A stretch of DNA of 64,000 nt from Bacteroides caecigallinarum (GTDB lineage: Bacteria; Bacteroidota; Bacteroidia; Bacteroidales; Bacteroidaceae). A program made the position numbers and the translations under genes. The notes beneath the pieces are model-generated. The model saw nothing but the letters and a program-made list of their open reading frames with translations, had not been told where the DNA came from and did no database searches. This document shows positions 16,863-24,492 of the stretch, piece by piece; position 1 is the first letter of the stretch, and each line of letters starts with the position of its first letter. The stretch covers positions 1 to 64,000 of the forward strand of contig NZ_JACJLE010000016.1 of NCBI RefSeq assembly GCF_016901995.1. The letters are read 5' to 3'.

Positions 16863-19800
16863 ATGAGAAAAATCTTCGATTTGTTTATTGTATTGTCATT
16901 ATTTGTAGCTTGTATTTCATGTAATAAATATGAAATACCTGACGAAGTCGTATCGGAGATTGACTCATTGAATAGCCTTTCTTACAGATTACGCTATAAA
17001 GATTTGTCCAGGGCTACAGAGGTTGCCAATCAGGCATATCTTTTGGCATCACCTGATTATTCTGAATTCCCTCAGGTGCTTAACAATATGGGTTTCTGTG
17101 CGTACATGGCGATGGACTTCGAGAAATCCATGTCTTTGTTCTCAGAAGTTATAGAGCTTTCCGACAATGAGGTTGAGTGTCTTGTGGCCGATGTCGGAAT
17201 GATGAAGATTTGTCAGCGTACATCATCCAATAAAGAGTTTTATGATTACAGAAATCGTGCCCAAAGACGTATCAAGAGAATAAAACAGGATAGGGTGGTT
17301 GAGACAGACTCTATCCTTTCGGCTAGATTTAACTATGCACTGTCCGAATTTCATATAGCATCTGGAGTATATTTTTATTATTTGCAGCAGGAAAAAGAAT
17401 CAATGGCTGAGATTGATGCCATTGATATCAATAAGATAGAGTCAGATACCGCTCAGTTTCTCAATTATATGTATATGAGAGGGTCGGGAGGAATGTATTC
17501 TGCTCCAACTGCGGACGATGTTGTGATAGGAGAGTTTGGATATCTGATGGACTGCTTTAGGATATCTAGTGAAAGAGGTTATGTGTATTTCGAGGCGAAT
17601 GCTTTACAGGCTATGGCCGAGATTCTGAATTTCAGATCGAACAGGGATTTGATTTCGTCTAAAAGAAAAGGATGGCTGGAGGCGGTAAACGAGTATGATT
17701 GCCCATTGGACAGTCTGCCTTTGAATTTGGCACAAAGGGCGCTCGGTTTGTTTCGCGATTACGGCGACTGGTATCAGATTTCAGGTTCGTACAGGACAAT
17801 GGCCACATATTATAATTATATAGGTATGCCAGAGAAGGCCTTGCCGTTGCTTGATATGGCTTTGCAGTATGTGAATATGCATCATGAAAAGTTCTATGCA
17901 TGTAGTGATACTACAGACCGCCTGATGACATACAATCCTGAATATCCCTATTCATTAGAGTTGAAGTGGATAAATAAAGATGGTATAAATACTGTTCCTG
18001 AATGGATAGCCCGTCTTAGGGAGCAGTTGAGCCGTACCTATTCAGCTATGGGGATGAAAATCCAGTCGGATTATAACAGAAATATCTATCTTGATATTCT
18101 TGATTACACTCGTCAGGACAAGGAGCTGGAAAGCAGGTATGCATCTCTTGACAGAGAATCATATTTGTTGAACATACTTTTGATGATGGTGATGCTTGGC
18201 TTTTTCGTTCTTGCTGTAGCATTGGTTGTCCTTAATAGGTTCTGGAGAATCAGGAATAACCTTTATATGGACAAGCTGGGCAAAGTGCTTGAAGTCTGCC
18301 GGAACATAACCGCTTCCGTTCCAGAGGATGCCTCCGGAGTAAACGAAGTGGTTGATATGGTAGAGCATGCAGTCAGAATAGATGTGTTAAGTATAACTGT
18401 GTCAGATGATTTATGGATTGAATTGAGTTCCGGAGAGAATAATGATGACAGACCTGAATGGGTCGGTCAGGCTGGAATACCGGTACTCGATCTTGTTGCT
18501 CCTGGAAAAGAAGAACCGGTAGGGCGTTTGTGGCTCAAGAAAAAAGGAAAGTTGAAGCATGATGAGATTTCTATAATGAAACTCGTTACCCCATATATGG
18601 CATGGACGCTTGAGAACGGATTGAATTTGATGATGCTTACCGATGAAAGGTTGAGGCTGGAACAGGAAGAGTATATACACAGAAAACATATTGCCGAGAA
18701 CAAACGCCAGAATGAGGTGAAGAAGGCATGTGTGGCAATAGTTACAGGCATTATCCCGTATATTGACAGAGTGATAAACGAAGTCGATAAGCTAAGAAAG
18801 GCGTCTTACGCAAAGGTTGCCGACATTCGAAATTCCAAGTTGGATTATATCAACGAACTCTTGTCCAAAATCAATGATTATAATGAGATACTGGCTGTTT
18901 GGATAAAGATGAAACGTGGTGACATAAGCCTGAATATAGAAAACTTTGAACTTGACGAACTTTTCTCAGTCATAGCCAAGGGCAGACATACGTTTGAGAT
19001 GAAGAAACAGCATCTTGATGTAGAGGAGTGTCATAGTGTGGTGAAAGCTGATAAGGCTTTGACAATGTTTATGATAAATACATTGACAGATAATGCCCGT
19101 AAGTACACGTCTTCGGGAGGAAGGATAGTTCTGTCCGCCCGCGAGAGTGATGATTATGTGGAGGTATCCGTTTCGGACAATGGTCCCGGCCTTTCATCCT
19201 CAGATGTAGAGCGTATCTTGAACGAGAAGGTATATGATTCCTTGAAGATAGGTGTGGATACGGCTTTGGATACAGATGAGCTTGTCCGTCAGAAAGGACA
19301 TGGTTTTGGATTGATGAACTGTAAGGGTATAATTGACAAGTATCGCAAGACAAGTCCGTTGTTCAGTGTATGTATGTTTGGTATCGACAGTGAGCCGGGA
19401 AAGGGAAGTCGTTTTTATTTCCGCCTGCCTAAAGGGGTAAGAAAGGTTATTGCTGTATTAATTCTATTGATAACTTTTGGATATTCCCCATGCCATGCTT
19501 GGGGTGGCTCGGATTCAATCCCGTTTACAGAAAACGGCTACGTAGTTTCCGGTTACGACAGCCTTCTTTCTATCGCAAATACGTATGCCAATATGGTGTA
19601 TGAAAGTAATGTGAAAGCCCAATATAATAGAGCCTTGAATTTTGCAGACAGTGCTTTTCATTATCTGAATATGCACTATATTAAATATTCAGGAAAGAAG
19701 TCTCCTCTTCTTGATACCGGAAATAAAGATGATATTCCGGAACTGGTGTGGCTGAGAGAAAAATTCGATACGGACTACTATATCATACTTGATGTGCGCA

Positions 19801-21308
19801 ATGAAGTGGCTGTGGCATGTCTTGCCATTAAGGAATTTTCAAAATATTATTACAATAATAAGGCTTACACTACTTTGTACAAGCAGATTAGTGAGGATAA
19901 ATCACTGGAGCAATATTGTCAGAAAATGCAAAGATCGGCCAATAACAAGATTGTGGCTATAATGCTTTTTGTTGTGCTGATAATAGCGGGAGTTGTTGCA
20001 TATTATGTGATTTATTTACGGCGCATGCTTCATTACAGATGTAACATGGAACAGGTGCTTACGATTAACAGCTCTGTCTTTTCGTCACTTGCGTCCGACA
20101 ATCATTCGCAGTCGCCTTCAGAAATATGTTCCAATGCTGTCAGTGTTATATTCCGCGATATAAATGAGCTTGTTACAATAGATAATCTTGTAATAGGTGT
20201 ATATGATGATTCGGAAAAGAAATTGAACTGCTCGTGGTATAAAGATTGCGATGATGAGATTATACTTGAAAAGCTGAATAAATCGTATTCTGGCAGATGT
20301 ATAATTGATTATGACGGGAATAACTGGATTTTTATGCCTCTTCGGGTTGATGTTTCCGGAGGTATCAAGTGTATAGGTGTCATGGGGCTTATGAGTAGTG
20401 ACAGGTCTGTCAGGGCCGAAGACCGTTTGCTGCTTGAGCTTGTGAGCGAATATCTGGGAGTCGCTTTATATCATACCATAGTGCAGGTAGAGAAACATTT
20501 CCAGGATATCGAACTTGCTAAAGATGAAACTTTAAGGGCGCAACACGAAGAAAACATGTTGCATGTACAGAATCTTGTACTTGATAATTGTCTTTCTACA
20601 ATCAAGCACGAAACCATTTACTATCCGGGAAGACTAAAGAAAATAGTCGAAAAGATCAGATATGCGGAAGATGGCTGTGCGTCAGACGACACAGTATTGA
20701 AAGATCTGGAAGACATGGACGAACTGGTGAATTATTATAAAGATATATTCGTCCTGTTGTCCTCATGCGCTTCAAGAATGCTTGATGGCGTAACTTTCAG
20801 GCGCGCTGCAATAGATGTTCCGGCAGTTATGGAAGATATTCGCAAGTATTATCTCAAATCGGTAAAACGTCTGAAAACTTATCCTGTGTTTAACATAGAA
20901 TTGCGTCATAAATGCTTTGTGACCGGAGATGAAATACTGTTTCGTTTCCTTTTGGAAAATCTGATAGACGAAGCTTTAAGGTATAACGCAGAAGGAAATC
21001 TTACGCTTACCGTTAGTGTTGATGAAGGATTTGCAAGGTTCGATTTTGTTGACTACAGGCGTAACTTCACGCAGGAAGAACTGAACATGCTGTTTTATCC
21101 TGATAATGCAAAAGTTGGTCTGTCCGATAATGGAGACGTATTGTACGGAACGGAATATCTGATATGCAAGCAGATTATAAGAGATCATGACGAGTTCGGT
21201 GGAAGAAGAGGATGCCGGATTAATGCAAAGGTAGCTGACGGAGGAAAAGGTTTCTGCGTTTGGTTCACTTTGCCTTTGAAAAGTGTAAATAGAAATATTA
21301 AAAACTAA
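16863..21308 (+). CDS. Tandem two-sensor histidine-kinase-like protein (1481 aa)
   Basis: A very large membrane sensor built from two similar halves. Half 1: signal/lipid anchor with Cys near residues 17-20, a TPR-like periplasmic region to about 430, a membrane helix about 434-455, a GAF-like region, and an ATPase domain with NTLTDNARKYT (about 738), DNGPGLS (about 772) and GHGFGL (about 812). Half 2: membrane entry about 860-878, a short periplasmic part, a membrane helix about 1028-1050, a GAF-like region, an H-box STIKHETIYYP (His about 1247), and a degenerate ATPase-like end (ENLIDEALRYN). Half 1 has good ATP motifs but no visible phospho-acceptor His. Half 2 has the His but lacks recognisable G boxes. 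Related Bacteroides proteins carry DUF5112/DUF5113. The response-regulator gene follows 13 bases later and is the likely partner. Confidence 0.85.
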   Translation: MRKIFDLFIVLSLFVACISCNKYEIPDEVVSEIDSLNSLSYRLRYKDLSRATEVANQAYLLASPDYSEFPQVLNNMGFCAYMAMDFEKSMSLFSEVIELSDNEVECLVADVGMMKICQRTSSNKEFYDYRNRAQRRIKRIKQDRVVETDSILSARFNYALSEFHIASGVYFYYLQQEKESMAEIDAIDINKIESDTAQFLNYMYMRGSGGMYSAPTADDVVIGEFGYLMDCFRISSERGYVYFEANALQAMAEILNFRSNRDLISSKRKGWLEAVNEYDCPLDSLPLNLAQRALGLFRDYGDWYQISGSYRTMATYYNYIGMPEKALPLLDMALQYVNMHHEKFYACSDTTDRLMTYNPEYPYSLELKWINKDGINTVPEWIARLREQLSRTYSAMGMKIQSDYNRNIYLDILDYTRQDKELESRYASLDRESYLLNILLMMVMLGFFVLAVALVVLNRFWRIRNNLYMDKLGKVLEVCRNITASVPEDASGVNEVVDMVEHAVRIDVLSITVSDDLWIELSSGENNDDRPEWVGQAGIPVLDLVAPGKEEPVGRLWLKKKGKLKHDEISIMKLVTPYMAWTLENGLNLMMLTDERLRLEQEEYIHRKHIAENKRQNEVKKACVAIVTGIIPYIDRVINEVDKLRKASYAKVADIRNSKLDYINELLSKINDYNEILAVWIKMKRGDISLNIENFELDELFSVIAKGRHTFEMKKQHLDVEECHSVVKADKALTMFMINTLTDNARKYTSSGGRIVLSARESDDYVEVSVSDNGPGLSSSDVERILNEKVYDSLKIGVDTALDTDELVRQKGHGFGLMNCKGIIDKYRKTSPLFSVCMFGIDSEPGKGSRFYFRLPKGVRKVIAVLILLITFGYSPCHAWGGSDSIPFTENGYVVSGYDSLLSIANTYANMVYESNVKAQYNRALNFADSAFHYLNMHYIKYSGKKSPLLDTGNKDDIPELVWLREKFDTDYYIILDVRNEVAVACLAIKEFSKYYYNNKAYTTLYKQISEDKSLEQYCQKMQRSANNKIVAIMLFVVLIIAGVVAYYVIYLRRMLHYRCNMEQVLTINSSVFSSLASDNHSQSPSEICSNAVSVIFRDINELVTIDNLVIGVYDDSEKKLNCSWYKDCDDEIILEKLNKSYSGRCIIDYDGNNWIFMPLRVDVSGGIKCIGVMGLMSSDRSVRAEDRLLLELVSEYLGVALYHTIVQVEKHFQDIELAKDETLRAQHEENMLHVQNLVLDNCLSTIKHETIYYPGRLKKIVEKIRYAEDGCASDDTVLKDLEDMDELVNYYKDIFVLLSSCASRMLDGVTFRRAAIDVPAVMEDIRKYYLKSVKRLKTYPVFNIELRHKCFVTGDEILFRFLLENLIDEALRYNAEGNLTLTVSVDEGFARFDFVDYRRNFTQEELNMLFYPDNAKVGLSDNGDVLYGTEYLICKQIIRDHDEFGGRRGCRINAKVADGGKGFCVWFTLPLKSVNRNIKN

Positions 21309-21321
21309 GATACATATAAAG

Positions 21322-22044
21322 ATGGAAAAATTTAAAGTAATAATAGTAGAGGATGTAAAGTTGGAACTTAAAGGTACGGAAGAGATTTTCCGTCATGAGA
21401 TACCTAATGCGGAAGTGATAGGAACAGCAATGACAGAAGCCGAATTCTGGACCTTGCTTGAAACCAAAACGCCCGACCTTGTGTTGCTTGATTTGGGACT
21501 GGGAGGTTCTACCACTATCGGCGTAGAAATATGTTCACGCCTGCATAAGCAGAAACCTGAAATAAAAGTATTGATATTTACAGGTGAGGTATTGAATGAA
21601 AAGCTTTGGGTAGATGCGCTTAATGCAGGAGCCGATGGCATAATATTAAAGACAGGAGAATTGTTGACAGCTGTAGATGTGCAGGCGGTTATGGAAGGCA
21701 AGAAACTTGTGTTCAACTATCCTATTCTTGAGAAAATAGTTTCACGGTTCAAACAAAGTGTTGCTGTTGAGCAGAAACGTCAGGAAGCAATAATCGATTA
21801 TGATATTGATGAATACGATGAAAGACTGCTCCGTCACCTTGCCCTTGGCTATACAAAAGAAATGATAACAAACCTGAAAGCTATGCCATTTGGAGTCAAG
21901 TCTATTGAAAAGCGACAGAACGATCTGATAAACAGACTATTCCGTTCGGACGAACGTGTAGGTGTGAATGCATGCAGGCTGGTAACCCGTGCATTCGAAC
22001 TGAGAATTCTTGATATTGACAATCTTGAACCAGATGAAGAATAA
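21322..22044 (+). CDS. Atypical response regulator, partner of the tandem kinase
   Basis: A 240-residue protein with an N-terminal receiver domain: acidic pair ED at 10-11, phosphorylatable Asp57 in LVLLDLGLGG, Thr87 in LIFTGE and Lys110 in GIILKTGE. All the signalling residues are present. The C-terminal region (about 165-235) has LLRHLALGYTKEMITNL and SIEKRQNDLINRLF, which resembles a divergent LuxR-type helix-turn-helix; the family is annotated as DUF5932 in Bacteroides. It directly follows the tandem kinase and overlaps the next gene by 11 bases, so the three form an operon. Confidence 0.85.
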   Translation: MEKFKVIIVEDVKLELKGTEEIFRHEIPNAEVIGTAMTEAEFWTLLETKTPDLVLLDLGLGGSTTIGVEICSRLHKQKPEIKVLIFTGEVLNEKLWVDALNAGADGIILKTGELLTAVDVQAVMEGKKLVFNYPILEKIVSRFKQSVAVEQKRQEAIIDYDIDEYDERLLRHLALGYTKEMITNLKAMPFGVKSIEKRQNDLINRLFRSDERVGVNACRLVTRAFELRILDIDNLEPDEE

Positions 22045-22738
22045 AAACATAATACATCCGGCTACAGTATTTTTTCTGCTTTGGTGGTTTGTTGCCGTAC
22101 TTTCATGGATAGGCAGTGTCTATGCCTGGGATGGCATAAGGAATATCATAAGTACTGAAGCGTTGAGATGGTTCCTCAGATACACAGAAGAAAAACTGAT
22201 GTCATCGCCTGCGCTATATCTAGTATTACTCTTTTTCATGTCTGTGGGGTTGTTCCTGCATTCGGGATTGGGCGGCTTGATATGGCGTATGGTACGTCGT
22301 GAACGTAAAATGTCCGGTAAAGAGAAAAAATCCCTGGTTGCTGCTGTTATGATAGCGGTTGCCTATTTCATGGTTTATGCCTTATTGGCATGGGGACCAT
22401 GGAATATTGTACGTGGCGTCACCGGAAGGTATGTTGATTCGCCGTTACACGATGGCGCTCTGTGTATATTGGCTATAGGTATAGGAGTAACATCTATGGT
22501 ATATGGCTATTCTGCCGATCATTACCGTAGCGATACAGATGTAGTGAAAGGTATGTCGTATATGTTTTCTCGTTTCCCGTCATATTTGGTCTCACTGTTT
22601 TTTGTCATACAGTTTATGGTGGCTTTCGAATACAGCGGCTTTCCTGTATGTTTTGGTATGACAGAATGTTTGGTTGATATTACATATTGGATATGTTGTC
22701 TTATACCCTTGTTTTGGGAGTTTTATTATAAAAGTTGA
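22034..22738 (+). CDS. Multi-pass inner-membrane protein in the kinase operon
   Basis: A 234-residue protein with about six membrane helices. I take ATG at 22034, overlapping the response-regulator gene by 11 bases, because the upstream TTG start adds a non-conserved extension. The N-terminus (IIHPATVFFLLWWFVAVLSW) recalls the first helix of AbgT-type transporters. The length is only about half of AbgT (roughly 500 residues), and no transport motif is recognised. It may be a reduced transporter-like protein or a signalling partner of the kinase. The tight operon linkage suggests a joint role. Function unknown. Confidence 0.75.
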   Translation: MKNKNIIHPATVFFLLWWFVAVLSWIGSVYAWDGIRNIISTEALRWFLRYTEEKLMSSPALYLVLLFFMSVGLFLHSGLGGLIWRMVRRERKMSGKEKKSLVAAVMIAVAYFMVYALLAWGPWNIVRGVTGRYVDSPLHDGALCILAIGIGVTSMVYGYSADHYRSDTDVVKGMSYMFSRFPSYLVSLFFVIQFMVAFEYSGFPVCFGMTECLVDITYWICCLIPLFWEFYYKS

Positions 22739-22791
22739 ATTAAATATAATTAAAACGTCACGATAATTCTCTTTATTAAATTATAATGATA

Positions 22792-22799
22792 TAAATTTG
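22792..22799 (+). promoter_or_regulatory. -7 box for the TlpA-like gene
   Basis: TAAATTTG matches TAnnTTTG 29 bases before the ATG. The -33 region is A/T-rich with no clear TTG. Confidence 0.45.
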
Positions 22800-22828
22800 C
22801 AGGCAATAATTTTATATTAAAAATAAAA

Positions 22829-23929
22829 ATGAAAAAAGGATTACTATTTGCTGCAGTTGGTGTAATGGCATTGGCTGCTTGCCAGGAGAAAGGTGGTTAT
22901 ACTATCAATGGTACCATAGACGGTGCAAAGGATGGTGACTATGTTTACATGCGTTATTATGATGGAAGAGAAGCCTTCACTTTGGATTCTGCCATAGTCA
23001 AGAACGGTAAGTTTGAATTCAAGGGAATGCCTGATTCAGTATTTGCACCTAAGTTTATAATATATGGTGATGAAACTCAGGACATCAATGCAACAGTATT
23101 TATTGAAGATGGAGCAATCAAGGTAGATATGGCTAAAGGCAATTCAAAAGTTTCCGGAACTCCGTCCAATGATGCTTTTGCAGCCTTTATAGAAAAGTAT
23201 TCAGGTTTTGAAAACCAGATGAATACTATTGCTACTACTTTCCGTACAGATACTACTCTTACAGATGTACAGAGAGATTCTTTGATTAAGGTATATGATA
23301 AGGTATCCGAAGAATGCATGGATTATGTTTATGCACAGACAGAAGCAAATATCAATAATGCTGTAGGTGCTTATATGTTGCAGTCTAACGGTTTCTCTTT
23401 CGAAGTGGAAAAGACAAAAGCTTTGTTGGATAAACTGCCTCAGAAATTCATGTCATCTTCTTCTATGTCTCGTTTGAAAGAATATGTTGACAATGCAATG
23501 AATACAGTAGTAGGAAAGAAATACATTGATTTCTCTATGAATACTCCTGAAGGAGAGACTGTAAAACTTTCTGACTTTGTGAGCAAGAACAAATATACAC
23601 TTATAGACTTCTGGGCTAGCTGGTGCGGACCTTGCCGTCAGGAAATGCCTAACGTTGTTGCTGCTTATAAAGAGTTCAAGTCTAAAGGTTTCGGTATCGT
23701 AGGTGTATCTCTTGATAAGGATGCCGACAAATGGAAACAGGCTATCAAGGATCTGAATATCACATGGCCACAGATGTCAGACCTTAAGGCTTGGCAGTGT
23801 GAAGGTGCTGCATTATATGGTGTACGTGCTATCCCGGCAACAGTTCTTGTTGATCAGGAAGGAAACATCATAGCAAGAGATTTACGTGGCGAAGACATTG
23901 CTGCAAAACTCGGTGAACTTTTGAAATAA
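22829..23929 (+). CDS. TlpA-like thiol-disulfide lipoprotein with DUF4369 domain
   Basis: A 366-residue lipoprotein with signal peptide and lipobox LAACQ (Cys about 18). The N-terminal DUF4369 domain runs to about residue 125, followed by a helical linker. The C-terminal thioredoxin domain has the active site WCGPCR (about residues 265-270) and the cis-proline segment RAIPATV. It is expected at the periplasmic face or outer surface, handling reduction of protein thiols, including those of cytochromes or other lipoproteins. Codon use suggests good expression. A truncated relative without the thioredoxin domain lies at 23-685. It ends in a bidirectional terminator. Confidence 0.9.
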   Translation: MKKGLLFAAVGVMALAACQEKGGYTINGTIDGAKDGDYVYMRYYDGREAFTLDSAIVKNGKFEFKGMPDSVFAPKFIIYGDETQDINATVFIEDGAIKVDMAKGNSKVSGTPSNDAFAAFIEKYSGFENQMNTIATTFRTDTTLTDVQRDSLIKVYDKVSEECMDYVYAQTEANINNAVGAYMLQSNGFSFEVEKTKALLDKLPQKFMSSSSMSRLKEYVDNAMNTVVGKKYIDFSMNTPEGETVKLSDFVSKNKYTLIDFWASWCGPCRQEMPNVVAAYKEFKSKGFGIVGVSLDKDADKWKQAIKDLNITWPQMSDLKAWQCEGAALYGVRAIPATVLVDQEGNIIARDLRGEDIAAKLGELLK

Positions 23930-23942
23930 TTCATTCTTATAT

Positions 23943-23982
23943 AAAAAAACGAAGAGGCTGTTGTCAGTCTCTTCGTTTTTTT
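23943..23982. terminator. Bidirectional terminator between tlpA-like and DUF1573 genes
   Basis: AACGAAGAG (23948-23956) pairs with CTCTTCGTT (23969-23977), with A7 on the left and T7 on the right. Confidence 0.9.
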
Positions 23983-23985
23983 ATG

Positions 23986-24387
23986 CTATTTTGTGTCAGC
24001 TGCTGCAGGCATCATATCACCTTTTATAATCAGACGTGTGATTTCAGATTTTCCGTTTGTGCGTAGTGTAATGGTTTTCTGAAATCTGCCGGGAAATTTT
24101 CCCGCGCCGTTGTAAGTCACTGTAATTTCACCGCTTTCACCCGGTTTGATAGGTTCCTTTGGATACTGTGGTACCGTGCATCCGCATGTCGCTATAGCCT
24201 GATGAATGACCAGAGGACCGTCGCCTACATTAGTGAATTTGAAAGTACATGTCACTTTAGGACTGTTTTCCGAGAAACTGCCAAAATCGTGTGTCGTTGT
24301 CTCAAACTTTATTTCTGCTGTACCGGCAGCCATTACCATGATTATGCCCATGAAGAACATAACTGTGGTAAGAATAAACTTCTTCAT
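23986..24387 (-). CDS. DUF1573 periplasmic protein
   Basis: A 133-residue protein with an N-terminal signal peptide (about residues 1-21) followed by one immunoglobulin-like DUF1573 domain. The hallmarks are THDFGSFSENSPKVTCTFKF and the CGCTVPQYP motif (about residues 69-77). The family is common in Bacteroidetes and probably acts in the envelope; its biochemical role is not established. It is convergent with the TlpA-like gene and shares its terminator. Confidence 0.88.
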   Translation of the reverse strand: MKKFILTTVMFFMGIIMVMAAGTAEIKFETTTHDFGSFSENSPKVTCTFKFTNVGDGPLVIHQAIATCGCTVPQYPKEPIKPGESGEITVTYNGAGKFPGRFQKTITLRTNGKSEITRLIIKGDMMPAAADTK

Positions 24388-24492
24388 ACTTGTTCTACTT
24401 TTATAATTCTTCTTGCGAATTTAGTTTATAATCTAATTTATAAATGCTTTTAATCACCAAAATTAACAGAATATTGCTGTAACAGATTGATT

